From JAZRWQ01 sp045541395 (GTDB lineage: Bacteria > Bacillota > Clostridia > Oscillospirales > UMGS1783): a DNA stretch of 64,000 nt. The stretch lies in assembly GCA_045541395.1 (NCBI GenBank), contig JAZQIZ010000008.1, positions 1 through 64,000 on the forward strand, written 5' to 3'. A program made the position numbers and the translations under genes. Each line of letters starts with the position of its first letter. The stretch's first letter is position 1. This document shows positions 48,499-58,009 of this stretch, in pieces. The notes under the pieces were generated by a model that worked only from the letters and a program-made list of their open reading frames with translations, did no database searches and had not been told where the DNA came from.

Positions 48499-49890
48499 TT
48501 ATTTTACCATAGCTTCCTTTTTACTGTCAATAGTCTTCTTTACGGAAGTCAGTATGCGCTTTAAGAATATCAAACAAAGCACCAGGCATACTACCTCGGC
48601 TATAGGGAAGGCTATCCATACAAGATCCAGCTTGCCGTAAAGGGATAAAAGGTATGCAGCGGGAATTAATATTACAAGCTGGCGGGCAAAGGATACTATA
48701 AAGGAATAAATGCTCTTGCCGAATGCCTGATAAACCGAAGAGCATACTACAGATGCACCTGCAACTAAAAATGAATAAGAAATGGTTCTGAACGCAACTC
48801 TGCCTATTTGATACATATCCCCCGTTGCCTCAAAGAAGCCCAGTAGCGTATCGGGGAAAAGCTGAAAAATTGCAAAGCCCAATACCATAAAGGAAACCGC
48901 GTATGTCATAGCAAGTTTAATTGTTTTCTTTATACGATCCATTTGCAGTGCGCCGTAGTTGTACGCAAGAATGGGAACCATACCGTTGTTTAAGCCGAAT
49001 ATAGGCATAAATATAAAGCTTTGAATTTTAAAGTAGGCACCAAACACCGCCACCGCAGTAGTGGTAAAGGAAGCAAGTATCTTATTAAGTAAAAAGTTCA
49101 TTACAGATCCGATTGCCACCATAAGTATAGAGGGAATGCCTATAATGTATATTTTGCCTATAAGCTTAAAGTCGGGGATAAAGTGCTTGAGCTTTACTCT
49201 GATATCCTTATTTAATGTAAAGTGTAAAATTACAGCTATTATCATAGCAACTATCTGGCCTATGACCGTAGCCCACGCCGCACCGGCAACCCCCAATTCA
49301 GGGAAACCGTAACGGCCAAAAATTAAAATAGGATCCAGAACAATATTTGTAACCGCGCCTATAAGCTGAACTATCATAGAAAGCACAGTCTTGCCGGTGG
49401 ACTGCAAAAGCCGTTCAAAGGCTATTTCGCCAAAAATACCGAAGGAAGCAATAGTTACTATGCGCAGGTATGTTGTGCCCATTTCAATAATTTCGGCAGC
49501 GTTGGCGCCGCCCTTTATCTGCCCTGCAATTATGGGGCGGGAAATAAGCGCACCTATTACGGCAATTAATATCCAACTGAAAACTACAAGCACCATAGAG
49601 TTGCCTGCGCATTTGTTGGCCCTTTCAAAATCCTTCGATCCAAGGGCTCTTGAAAGTATTGCCGAAACACCTACACCCGTACCGGTAGCTACCGCAATCA
49701 TTAAGTTCTGTACAGGGAAAGCCAGGGAGACCGCACTTAAAGCATTTTCCGAAAGCTGAGCCACATATATGCTGTCTACAATATTATAAAGAGCCTGTAC
49801 TATCATCGATATCATAATAGGTACGGACATAGAAAGCAAAAGCTTGTTCTCGGGCATATAGCCCATTTTGTTTTCCGTGGTGTTTTGCAT
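48499..49890 (-). CDS. MATE family efflux transporter
   Basis: 463 residues from ATG 49890, with AAAGGAAG before it; a longer frame from 49929 lacks a ribosome site. Twelve membrane segments. LLLSMSVPIMISMIVQALYNIVDSIYVAQLSENALSAVSLAFPVQN and LLQSTGKTVLSMIVQLIGAVTNIVLDPILIFG are signatures of the clostridial MATE (MepA-like) group. This is a different subfamily from the MATE at 45153. Substrate unknown. Confidence 0.94.
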   Translation of the reverse strand: MQNTTENKMGYMPENKLLLSMSVPIMISMIVQALYNIVDSIYVAQLSENALSAVSLAFPVQNLMIAVATGTGVGVSAILSRALGSKDFERANKCAGNSMVLVVFSWILIAVIGALISRPIIAGQIKGGANAAEIIEMGTTYLRIVTIASFGIFGEIAFERLLQSTGKTVLSMIVQLIGAVTNIVLDPILIFGRYGFPELGVAGAAWATVIGQIVAMIIAVILHFTLNKDIRVKLKHFIPDFKLIGKIYIIGIPSILMVAIGSVMNFLLNKILASFTTTAVAVFGAYFKIQSFIFMPIFGLNNGMVPILAYNYGALQMDRIKKTIKLAMTYAVSFMVLGFAIFQLFPDTLLGFFEATGDMYQIGRVAFRTISYSFLVAGASVVCSSVYQAFGKSIYSFIVSFARQLVILIPAAYLLSLYGKLDLVWIAFPIAEVVCLVLCLIFLKRILTSVKKTIDSKKEAMVK

Positions 49891-50098
49891 TGAAAACTTC
49901 CTTTCTTTTGTAAATTCGCAACTTAACAATTATAGCACAACCTATTTTTATATTCAATAGTTTTTATTTGTTCCTTGCTGTTTCTTAGGCGCAGGAAAAA
50001 AATTTTAAAATCGAAATCGAGAAAACGGGAGAAAACGGGAGAAAAACGGCGTAAAACAGACCTTTTCAAATCTAAATTAAAAATTTGAGAATTTCCTA

Positions 50099-50178
50099 TT
50101 GACAAACCTGCTGCCCTTATGTATAATAAGAGAGCACGAAAAAAGGGCGCAAAGCGCCTAAAAATTTGGAGGTTCACT
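50099..50178 (+). promoter_or_regulatory. rplM-rpsI promoter and leader
   Basis: TTGACA (50099-50104), 17-nt spacer, TATAAT (50122-50127): a consensus promoter. The ~45-nt leader has a hairpin GGGCGC / GCGCC near 50145-50160, in the position where an L13 autoregulatory leader is known in Firmicutes. I cannot confirm the consensus by eye. Confidence 0.75.
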
Positions 50179-50610
50179 ATGAGCACATATATGGCTAATC
50201 CCCAGACTGTGGAACGTAAGTGGTATGTGATCGATGCTGCAGGCAAGTCTCTCGGCCGCGTTGCTGCTGAAGCTGCTGTTCTCTTAAGAGGCAAGCATAA
50301 GGTTACTTTCACTCCCCACGTTGACTGCGGTGATTTCGTTATCGTTATCAATTCCGATAAGGCTGTCCTTACCGGCAACAAATTGGAAGACAAGTACTAC
50401 AGACATCATACCGGCTATGTTGGCGGTTTGAAGGAAACTAAGTATCGTCTTCTTATGGGCAACAATTCTCCCTTCGGCGTTGAACTCGCTGTTAAGGGTA
50501 TGCTTCCCAAGAACTCTATCGGCAGAAACTGCATGAAGAGACTCTTCGTTTACAAAGACGCTGCTCACAAGCATGAGGCTCAGAAGCCCGAAGCTTGGAC
50601 TATGGACTAA
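50179..50610 (+). CDS. rplM: 50S ribosomal protein L13
   Basis: 143 residues from ATG 50179 with GGAGG upstream; the longer frame lies over the promoter. WYVIDAAGKSLGRVAAEAAVLLRGKHK, VVINSDKAVLTGNKLEDKYYRHHTGYVGGLK and VKGMLPKNSIGRNCMKRLFVYKDAAHKHEAQKPE are standard L13 segments. It is an early-assembly large-subunit protein. rpsI follows 16 nt later, the universal pairing. Confidence 0.98.
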   Translation: MSTYMANPQTVERKWYVIDAAGKSLGRVAAEAAVLLRGKHKVTFTPHVDCGDFVIVINSDKAVLTGNKLEDKYYRHHTGYVGGLKETKYRLLMGNNSPFGVELAVKGMLPKNSIGRNCMKRLFVYKDAAHKHEAQKPEAWTMD

Positions 50611-50626
50611 GGGGAGGTAACTTAGA

Positions 50627-51028
50627 ATGTACGAATCCAAGAAAGAATATTACTATGGCACCGGCAGAAGAAAGAGCTCCGTTGCAAGAGTTAGACTTTA
50701 TCCCGGCACCGGCGCTATCACCATCAACGGCAGAGATATCGACGATTTCTTCGGCCTTGATACCTTAAAGCTTATCGTTCGTCAGCCCCTGGAAGCAACC
50801 AACAACATCGGCAAGTATGACGTTGTTTGCACCGTACAGGGCGGTGGCGTTTCCGGTCAGGCAGGCGCTATCCGTCACGGTATCGCTCGCGCTCTCCTTC
50901 TTACCGAAGGAGAAGTTAGACCTACCCTTAAGGCTGCCGGCTTCCTTACCAGAGACCCCAGAATGAAGGAAAGAAAGAAGTACGGTCTCAAAGCAGCTCG
51001 TCGCGCACCCCAGTTCTCAAAGAGATAA
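50627..51028 (+). CDS. rpsI: 30S ribosomal protein S9
   Basis: 133 residues. YYGTGRRKSSVARVRLYPGTGAITINGRDIDDFF, VQGGGVSGQAGAIRHGIARALL and the basic C-terminal tail RAPQFSKR, which reaches the P-site tRNA, are all present. It is co-transcribed with rplM. A degraded copy of its last 18 bases and its terminator lies about 195 nt downstream. Confidence 0.98.
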   Translation: MYESKKEYYYGTGRRKSSVARVRLYPGTGAITINGRDIDDFFGLDTLKLIVRQPLEATNNIGKYDVVCTVQGGGVSGQAGAIRHGIARALLLTEGEVRPTLKAAGFLTRDPRMKERKKYGLKAARRAPQFSKR

Positions 51029-51056
51029 TCAGCCTATTGGCTTTATCAAAGAACTT

Positions 51057-51089
51057 ACACACCCAAGAACTCCTTGGGTGTGTTTTTTT
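51057..51089 (+). terminator. rplM-rpsI terminator
   Basis: Stem ACACACCCAAG / CTTGGGTGTGT plus seven T's, 28 nt after the rpsI stop. Confidence 0.92.
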
Positions 51090-51326
51090 CATTTAGTGTA
51101 TCCTGTATGAGGCTGACCATCCCTTTTCAAACATGGGGCCTGCTCGTTAAAGCTCGCAGGTCCAAGCTAAAAACAGTCCCCCGGACTGTTTTCTTCACGC
51201 TCGGACAGTTCAGCAAGAGATAAGTTGCGTATTTTTATTATCGAGTTACTTACACACCCAAAGGATATATCTTTTGGGTGTGTTTTTTTGCAAAAAAAAC
51301 GGGAGGATATTTCCTCCCGTATATCT
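51090..51326 (+). repeat. Duplicated rpsI tail and terminator with a structured spacer
   Basis: At 51206-51223 the sequence CAGTTCAGCAAGAGATAA matches 15 of the 18 last bases of rpsI. Exactly 28 nt later, as in the original, is a second terminator 51252-51289 (ACACACCCAAAG / CTTTTGGGTGTGT). The spacer holds an A4C-N5-CCC-N5-GT4-CTT hairpin at 51161-51205 inside a near-perfect outer stem TCCAAGC / GCTCGGA. No gene is seen. Confidence 0.75.
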
Positions 51327-52049
51327 TTACAGTATGTATTTTACTTTGCCAATGGATATGTAGCCATTTAAAACCGCTTCTATGTCGGTGCCCTCGGGAA
51401 TATTATCCTCTAAGGTAACGGGGGTTTCAAAGCCTGTGAATTCAAATTCTTCGTCGGAAAGAACTTTTTCTGTGTAGCCTTGAGTAAAGAACTGTACAGG
51501 GGCAACCTTCCTGTCTCTTAAAATGCCCTTTAATTCGTTTTCAGGCACCTGAGGGAAGTTTACGTTCCATACCTCGTTTTCCTTTTGGCCTGCCTTTAGC
51601 AGTTCTTTTATAATTGGCTCAAGGTGTTTTTCGGCAATTTTTAACGGAGCTTTGTAGGTGCTTGAAAAGGCAATGGCAGGCACGCCGAATCTTAATGCCT
51701 CGAAGGTGGCGCCGATGGTGCCGGAATAGGAAATATCGTAGCCTGAATTATAGCCGTCGTTTATTCCGGAGAAAACGTAATCCGGCTTTTCTTTAAGAAT
51801 ACACTGTATTGCAACCTTAACGCAGTCAACAGGTGTGCCGCTTACCTTATAGGCGCCCATAACGGGAGCGGGGAAGTTATTGGCCTTATTTATATGCAGG
51901 GTCGTGCTTAAGGATAGCCTTTGGGACATGGCGCTGTTTTGCTTATCGGGAGCTACCACGTATACCTCTCCAAATTTTGAAGCCTCTTTTGCCAGAAGCT
52001 CTATACCGGGAGCATAAATAGAATCATCATTTACAACAAGTATTTTCAT
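51327..52049 (-). CDS. surE: 5'/3'-nucleotidase SurE
   Basis: 240 residues. ILVVNDDSIYAPGIELL holds metal-binding D8-D9; then APDKQNSAMSQRLSL, YKVSGTPVDCVKVAI and VFSGINDGYNSGYDISYSGTIGAT are the SurE hallmarks. The usual Gly of NDDG is Ser here. SurE removes phosphate from nucleoside monophosphates. AAAGGAAG precedes the ATG. Confidence 0.95.
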   Translation of the reverse strand: MKILVVNDDSIYAPGIELLAKEASKFGEVYVVAPDKQNSAMSQRLSLSTTLHINKANNFPAPVMGAYKVSGTPVDCVKVAIQCILKEKPDYVFSGINDGYNSGYDISYSGTIGATFEALRFGVPAIAFSSTYKAPLKIAEKHLEPIIKELLKAGQKENEVWNVNFPQVPENELKGILRDRKVAPVQFFTQGYTEKVLSDEEFEFTGFETPVTLEDNIPEGTDIEAVLNGYISIGKVKYIL

Positions 52050-52152
52050 TGCAGCACTTCCTTTGGTGTTTTCTCTAAGTATAGCATATCAGCCCTATGT
52101 ATTTCAATTGACAAAAGCAAATATGTAAATTAAAATAAGCTCAGGTGATAAT

Positions 52153-52671
52153 ATGTTAATAAGAAAAGCTACAGAGAAAGATATAGAAGCTATTGCAAAA
52201 ATTTATGAGGATATAATAGAAGAGCAGGAAAAAGGCGGCCCTTACGTTGGCTGGCAAAAGGGCGTTTATCCAACTGAAGATACCGCCAAAGCCGCCCTTG
52301 CAAGGGAAGACCTTTTTGTTCTTGAGGAAAACACCGTTATAGGCGCCGCAATTATAAACCAAATACAGGTGGATGTATATAAGGGCGCCCCTTGGGAATA
52401 TCCTGCAGAAAATAATGAGGTAACGGTGCTTCATACTTTGGTTATATCCCCCCGGGAAAAGGGCAAAGGCTACGGCAAGGCCTTTGTAAGCTTTTATGAG
52501 GCTTACGCAAAAACAAGGGGCTGCCCGTATTTAAGAATGGATACCAACGAGAAAAATACAAATGCCAGAGCAATATATAAAAAGCTGGGCTACAAAGAAA
52601 TAGCCATAGTGCCAACCGTGTTTAACGGCATAAAGGGAGTAAACTTGGTTTTACTTGAAAAGAAGGTGTGA
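52153..52671 (+). CDS. GNAT N-acetyltransferase
   Basis: 172 residues covering a single GNAT domain. IRKATEKDIEAIAKIYEDI is the typical start; acetyl-CoA motif A is VLHTLVISPREKGKGYGKAFVSFYEAYA; motif B is LRMDTNEKNTNARAIYKKLGYKE. The substrate is unknown. AGGTGAT precedes the ATG. A bidirectional terminator separates it from the convergent lipoprotein gene. Confidence 0.92.
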   Translation: MLIRKATEKDIEAIAKIYEDIIEEQEKGGPYVGWQKGVYPTEDTAKAALAREDLFVLEENTVIGAAIINQIQVDVYKGAPWEYPAENNEVTVLHTLVISPREKGKGYGKAFVSFYEAYAKTRGCPYLRMDTNEKNTNARAIYKKLGYKEIAIVPTVFNGIKGVNLVLLEKKV

Positions 52672-52693
52672 TAAAAATCACACCTTCTTTTTA
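52659..52693. terminator. Bidirectional terminator
   Basis: Stem AAGAAGGTGTGAT / ATCACACCTTCTT with A4 loop and T-run, overlapping the GNAT stop and the lipoprotein stop. Confidence 0.88.
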
Positions 52694-55129
52694 TTCGGCT
52701 AAAAGTGTGCCGTTGTGGACGAAATACTCAATGAAATCGTTGGTGGTTTTGGTGTAGAAACTTATATTTTCAACCATAAGATTTTCATCATAATCATAGA
52801 CCTTATAGGTATAGTCATCGCTGTTTAATTTTACCATAACGCTTACGCCTGAATCGGTTGTAAAAATACGAATTGCTTCTCCTGTAAGGGTAAGCGCTTT
52901 AACGGTATTTCCTTTGTTGTCCAGAATAAAGGTTTGCTCACGGTTTTCGCCCTGGGTATTTCCTTCTGTTACTTCACCTTTTATTCCGTAGCCCAGATTT
53001 CCTACACCGCCTAATAAAGTGAAGTAGTAATCATACTCAAGCGTATTTATAAGATTCAATTCACTGTCAAACACCTTAAGACAATAGGGAACGTCCGTTA
53101 ATTCTTCAAGTTTGCTCCTTTCATAAACATACACGGCGCCGTTATTAATAGCATATGTATATGACATATTATTAAAATCCCCAACGGTATGATGAGCCAC
53201 AACCTCAAAATTCTCATTGAGGCGCCCCAGGGTAATTATATCATCTTTCCTGAATATACAGTACAGTTCGTCGGTTACCTTGTCGGCAAGTAAGCTTTCG
53301 GGAAGCCCGAAACTCGGTATTGTCATAGGCCGATATTCCCAGTTACCCTCAGAATCTATTATACAAACACTGTATTCATTTTCAAGATTTCTTATTATGT
53401 ACAATTTATCATTATGTGTCACTGCGCTTACCGTAGATGTAGTCCACTCAAGATGCATGCTCCACAGATTTTCCCCTGTGTCCGGATCATATGCCTCAAG
53501 TATATCCCCTCTGTGAGCCATTATACAACCGTTCACATAATACAACTGACCGCCAACCTGAACTTTAACCTTCCATAAGCCTTCTCCGTTGCTACTGTAG
53601 CAATATAAATATCTTTCGGGGGTAAAATCATCTCCGACAAGAACATAGTGTTTATTTTCCGCAGTAAGATCATCTACTATATCTCTTTCGGTGGTAATGG
53701 GGGTACCGGCTGGGGGTGCAGGACTGTTTAGTTTTACCGGCTGTTCCGGCACTGTTTCAGTATCAAAGGAATTTTCGTAGTTATAATATGCGTTTTTCTT
53801 GGGAGATTTGTCTTGTATCCTTATGGGGAAATTAACAATATTGCTCTGCAAAGCAACAGGCAGACCGGCATTATTTATTTCAATAAACATTCCGAAGCCG
53901 TTGTCCTCATCTTCCCGGGTGTTGTAAACCGATTCATTTACAAGTTCAAGGTTTTCATTATAGCGGCGGGCAACGGTGTCAACGGGACTCTTAAAGTTTT
54001 CTCCCTGTTTACCCGTAATGTAAAAGCCGCCATTATTGTCGGAAAGTAAACGGGGGAATAAAAGATTGGGGAATATATCCGAAACCGTTTCACCGTAATT
54101 ATTAAGCACCTGAACATAGGAAAATCTATCTCCATTGTGTATATAGATGTTTACAGCCAGATTATCTCCTATAGCAAGCACTTCTACAGGTATTTCACCT
54201 GTATAATCCTTGGTAAATACTTCATTTAGGTTTTTATCCAGAACGAACAGGCGGTTCGTATATGTAGCGTCCGACAGCTCAAATGCAGCCTGGGCGAAAA
54301 CAATATAATCGCCAACCGCTTGGGCATCTATGATAGATTCATATCCGAATGAGCAGATCTTGCTTGCAAGCATTTCACCTGAATCTGAAAATTTAGCAAG
54401 AACTACTTTATCTTGAAAATACTCATCATAAAATGGATCTGCTATACTTCCGTAAATATAAATATTACCGTCCTCAGTTCTGAATGCTGATCGTGGTTCA
54501 CTGTAATGATATGGGGATAAATCGGAAAAATTGAATTGTTCCCATTCATGAAATGTTGTCAGTCCGTCTTCATTAAATCTATATAGCAAACCGTCGTAGT
54601 TTAAGGTAAGTATATCGTAATACCCCTCTCCATTATCAAGAAATGCAGCTTGAAAATAGCGCAAATCCGGAAAATTACTATTACTCATTACATGGGTTTT
54701 TATCTGAGAATCTACCCTTATATATCTATTATTTACGTCGGAACAGCCATATACTATACAGTCATTTTTTATAGGATAAATATCTGTTTCAGGATAAAAT
54801 ACCACCTGTTTGCCATCCTTATAGCCATAAGGCTTATCTCTTTTTAAAAGTTGACCGTCTTTTGTGTAACAGGAAATGTATTTTTCTCCATTATGATTAT
54901 CCAGAGTAAAATAATAGTTTTCGGTTTCGGCAAAGGAGATAATGTTGCCATCTGCGTAGAGTCTGCCGTCGGAAAATTCCTTTACAAGGGGCTCCTCCTC
55001 TTTAACTTCTTCCGAAGCTTCGGGGGCCGAGGAGGATTCAGGCGCAGAAGGGATCGGCTCCTCCTTTTTACAGGCAGTCAACGAAAATAAGAGAATGAGT
55101 ACAAGTAAAATTGCAATAGATTTTTTCAT
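52691..55129 (-). CDS. Large beta-propeller-like lipoprotein (paralog 1)
   Basis: 812 residues. The lipoprotein signal ends LTAC (C20), followed by a Ser/Pro/Glu linker to about residue 50. The body has repeated beta-strand units that look like WD40/PQQ propellers (YYFTLDNHNGEKYISCYTKDGQLL; RYLYCYSSNGEGLWKVKVQVGGQLYYVNG; LEAYDPDTGENLWSMHLEW). Function unknown. Residues 1-47 are identical to those of the tandem paralog upstream, while the rest has diverged. GGAGGG precedes the ATG, and a promoter with the 18-bp element lies upstream. Confidence 0.75.
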   Translation of the reverse strand: MKKSIAILLVLILLFSLTACKKEEPIPSAPESSSAPEASEEVKEEEPLVKEFSDGRLYADGNIISFAETENYYFTLDNHNGEKYISCYTKDGQLLKRDKPYGYKDGKQVVFYPETDIYPIKNDCIVYGCSDVNNRYIRVDSQIKTHVMSNSNFPDLRYFQAAFLDNGEGYYDILTLNYDGLLYRFNEDGLTTFHEWEQFNFSDLSPYHYSEPRSAFRTEDGNIYIYGSIADPFYDEYFQDKVVLAKFSDSGEMLASKICSFGYESIIDAQAVGDYIVFAQAAFELSDATYTNRLFVLDKNLNEVFTKDYTGEIPVEVLAIGDNLAVNIYIHNGDRFSYVQVLNNYGETVSDIFPNLLFPRLLSDNNGGFYITGKQGENFKSPVDTVARRYNENLELVNESVYNTREDEDNGFGMFIEINNAGLPVALQSNIVNFPIRIQDKSPKKNAYYNYENSFDTETVPEQPVKLNSPAPPAGTPITTERDIVDDLTAENKHYVLVGDDFTPERYLYCYSSNGEGLWKVKVQVGGQLYYVNGCIMAHRGDILEAYDPDTGENLWSMHLEWTTSTVSAVTHNDKLYIIRNLENEYSVCIIDSEGNWEYRPMTIPSFGLPESLLADKVTDELYCIFRKDDIITLGRLNENFEVVAHHTVGDFNNMSYTYAINNGAVYVYERSKLEELTDVPYCLKVFDSELNLINTLEYDYYFTLLGGVGNLGYGIKGEVTEGNTQGENREQTFILDNKGNTVKALTLTGEAIRIFTTDSGVSVMVKLNSDDYTYKVYDYDENLMVENISFYTKTTNDFIEYFVHNGTLLAE

Positions 55130-55150
55130 AAAAATCCCTCCTTTAAGTCC

Positions 55151-55245
55151 ATTTTACAGTAGGGAAAATTTAAGTCAACCCCCAAAATGCAACTTTTTCA
55201 GCATAACTCTAAAATTTTTATTAAAATATGACAAAACGGTAACAA
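55151..55245 (-). promoter_or_regulatory. Promoter and 18-bp element of lipoprotein paralog 1
   Basis: Minus strand: TTGTTACCGTTTTGTCAT (55245-55228), 49 nt, TTGACT (55178-55173), 16 nt, TAAAAT (55156-55151). Nearly identical to the region at 57800-57894. Confidence 0.8.
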
Positions 55246-55378
55246 AAACGAAAAAACTTTAAAAAAAGCGGTTGGAGGATACAGAAATTATTGTATTTTT
55301 CTTGAATTTAAGTATGGGTTTGTGTTATACTAATCTTTAGTCGTAAGAAAAGAGGCTTTCAACTGAAAGCCTCTGTTT

Positions 55379-57778
55379 TTATTTTGTAATAATATTGCCT
55401 TTATAGTCTACGGTTATAAAATCCTTTACGACCTGCATTTTTCCCGTTTGGTTAAAGTCTTTATCAAATGTGAAAACAAGCATATCGTCAAAGTTATAGC
55501 TTAAGGTGGTGTAGCCGGTTTCCGTTTCGTAAATAAGTCCTGTATCTGAAGGGATATTCTCAAGCGGGGTGGTATTGCCGTAAGGATCAACAATAAGAAT
55601 TTTTTTGTTGATATTTTGTCTGTATTCGGAAAAACCGTAGGTCACTACAATGGCGCTGCCGTCAGAAAGCACCTTTATAAGGTCAACGCCAATATCATCT
55701 TCAAAATCCAGCCTGTATATACAGTTCAGGTCTTTATCGTAAGCATAAATAAACCCGCTGTAATGGTCGCCTCGGGTGTAATCCTGTCCGGAAAAATAAA
55801 TTCTGTCATTTTCTTCATCAAAACGGGGAAAGGCTTCAACTCTGTAGGGAAAGGAGATAGAGGATATAATATTAAAATCACTGTCCAGCTTTGCGAATAT
55901 CGTTTCATCAACTCCGGTGTTGCCTATGGTTGCGTAAGTGCTTTGGCCCATACCCTCTCTGTGGGTGAATAAATAATATTGAGCAAACGATATTCCCGTT
56001 TCGCTCAGATCCGGCTGATCCAGAAATTCTACTTTTCCGTCAGAGTATATATAACACATACCCTCGCTTTCGTCTCCGGGGAATTCAGGGTCCTTTTGGA
56101 ACAAGCATACAAGCCTGTCATTAATGCCGGTAACAGCGTTCAGATATATTCTGTCGTCCAGTTTGGTTACCCAAAGGTTTTTGCCGTCGGACTTTCTGTA
56201 TGCCGCAAATTCGTTGGATCGGAGTGCAATAAGCATATCCGAAAAATCAATTACATCGGCTCCAATGTTGGCCTCGGTACACCATAGTCGGTTGCAGTCA
56301 GTATCAAAAGCGCTCAGATATCCTGAGGATAAAACGTAATAGCGGTTATCGTCCTTGAAGAATGAGGAATAATCTCCGGGGAAGATAAGCTTATTCTTCT
56401 CGCTTACGGGCAGATCCGTTTTGCAGGAATTAAAGAATGGGTCAACTGCTATCCATTTAAGAGCAAGGCTCTCTTTTACGGATTTGCTTTGATCTGTAAG
56501 TTTAAGAGGGAAATTATTTATATTGCCCTGTAAGGCAACAGGCTTTCCTTCCTTGTTTATTTCAAAGTAAAGACCAAAGCCCTTGTCATAATCATTCTTT
56601 GTTTCAAAAACAGTCTCCTCTGTCAGCTCCGATTTATTGTTGTAGTGGCGTATAACCGTGTCTGCGCAGTCTTCTCCCTGCTTGCCCGTAAGGTAAATGC
56701 CGCCCCGGTTATCGGAGAGAATACGGGCGTAGCTAAGCTTATGCTCCAGTTTTTGCAATTCATTTCCCTTATTATCGTATATCTGTATATAAGAAGAGCT
56801 GTCTCCGCCGTTTTTGTATATATTAACGGCTAAGCTTTCGCCAACAGCCTGAACCTCAACCGGGCTCTCTCCTATAAAGCTTTTGGTGAACAGCTCGTTT
56901 AAATCTTCATCCAGTACAAATAAACGGTTTTCGGTATCTCCCGATTCATCGTAAATAGCCGTATTGGCATAAGCAAGAAAACCGTTGGTTTGAACCAGCT
57001 CAAATATAGGGTCGTTTTCGTGCTTATAATATACAGCGTCAATCACTTCGTAGTTTAAAGTTTTGGTTATCATGGTGGCGTGGTTATAGCTCTCGTGGGG
57101 GCATTCTCTGTAGCCGAATATAAATACGGTCGAACCGTCACTCCCCATTACGGGACAGTAAGAGCCTGTGTGTGAAACGTAATTCTCTTCGTTTCCAAAA
57201 GGCAGACTGAAGTAATAGGGCATATAGTTTTTGGGAATACCGCTATCCTTTTCGAAAAGGTAATGAACCGTATCTATACCCGTAAGATATACGTCATAAT
57301 CCCCCTCTGAATTGGCCAATAGGCCAATTCCGGTATTGAAATTTTTGTCAAACCGTATTTTGTCTACTTCTTTTACTTCCAGGTCCGGGGCACAAACTTG
57401 TATATAATTATAACTGCTGTTAACATAAAGAACAGTATCATCTCTCAGAGGGTAAAGCTTTGTAATTGCAGCCAAGGTCTGTTTAGCTCTTTTTATAAGA
57501 GCGCCGTCTTTACTAAAGCAGGATAAATATGTGCCGTCTTCGGCCTTATCTAAAGTAAAATAATAGTTTTCGGTTTCGCAAAAGGAGTATATATCCCCTT
57601 CGGTGTAAAGTCTGCCGTCGGAAAATTCCTTTACAAAGGGCTCCTCCTCTTTAACTTCTTCTGAAGCTTCGGGGGCCGAGGAGGATTCAGGCGCAGAAGG
57701 GATCGGCTCCTCCTTTTTACAAGCAGTCAGCGAAAATAAGAGAATGAGTACAAGTAAAATTGCAATAGATTTTTTCAT
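55379..57778 (-). CDS. Large beta-propeller-like lipoprotein (paralog 2)
   Basis: 799 residues. Same lipoprotein signal (C20) and linker as paralog 1. The body shares the propeller-like pattern (YYFTLDKAEDGTYLSCFSKDGALI; FLAYANTAIYDESGD; VALQGNINNFPLKLTDQS versus VALQSNIVNFPIRIQDKS) but is diverged. It is a tandem duplicate whose 5' end and promoter stayed nearly identical, pointing to gene conversion or recent selection on that part. Function unknown; the two may sense or bind different ligands. Confidence 0.75.
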   Translation of the reverse strand: MKKSIAILLVLILLFSLTACKKEEPIPSAPESSSAPEASEEVKEEEPFVKEFSDGRLYTEGDIYSFCETENYYFTLDKAEDGTYLSCFSKDGALIKRAKQTLAAITKLYPLRDDTVLYVNSSYNYIQVCAPDLEVKEVDKIRFDKNFNTGIGLLANSEGDYDVYLTGIDTVHYLFEKDSGIPKNYMPYYFSLPFGNEENYVSHTGSYCPVMGSDGSTVFIFGYRECPHESYNHATMITKTLNYEVIDAVYYKHENDPIFELVQTNGFLAYANTAIYDESGDTENRLFVLDEDLNELFTKSFIGESPVEVQAVGESLAVNIYKNGGDSSSYIQIYDNKGNELQKLEHKLSYARILSDNRGGIYLTGKQGEDCADTVIRHYNNKSELTEETVFETKNDYDKGFGLYFEINKEGKPVALQGNINNFPLKLTDQSKSVKESLALKWIAVDPFFNSCKTDLPVSEKNKLIFPGDYSSFFKDDNRYYVLSSGYLSAFDTDCNRLWCTEANIGADVIDFSDMLIALRSNEFAAYRKSDGKNLWVTKLDDRIYLNAVTGINDRLVCLFQKDPEFPGDESEGMCYIYSDGKVEFLDQPDLSETGISFAQYYLFTHREGMGQSTYATIGNTGVDETIFAKLDSDFNIISSISFPYRVEAFPRFDEENDRIYFSGQDYTRGDHYSGFIYAYDKDLNCIYRLDFEDDIGVDLIKVLSDGSAIVVTYGFSEYRQNINKKILIVDPYGNTTPLENIPSDTGLIYETETGYTTLSYNFDDMLVFTFDKDFNQTGKMQVVKDFITVDYKGNIITK

Positions 57779-57799
57779 AAAAATCCCTCCTTTAAGTCC

Positions 57800-57894
57800 A
57801 TTTTACAGCCGAGAAAATATAAGTCAACCCTCAAAATGCAACTTTTTCAGCATAACTCTAAAATTTTTATTAAAATATGACAAAACGGTAACAA
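57800..57894 (-). promoter_or_regulatory. Promoter and 18-bp element of lipoprotein paralog 2
   Basis: Minus strand: TTGTTACCGTTTTGTCAT (57894-57877), 49 nt, TTGACT (57827-57822), 16 nt, TAAAAT (57805-57800). Confidence 0.8.
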
Positions 57895-57950
57895 AAACGA
57901 AAAAACTTTAAAAAAAGCGATTTTTACGGGTTAAAATTATTAAATTTTTG

Positions 57951-57980
57951 TTGCGAATAAAAATATTATGTGTTAAAATG
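57951..57980 (+). promoter_or_regulatory. putP promoter
   Basis: TTGCGA (57951-57956), 18-nt spacer, TAAAAT (57975-57980), then an AAGGAG ribosome site before ATG 58010. Confidence 0.65.
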
Positions 57981-58009
57981 AAATTTATAATTATTAAGGA
58001 GTTAGTATT

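Noticed and set aside
49923..50393. 156-residue minus-strand frame
   Set aside because: Antisense of rplM and its promoter.
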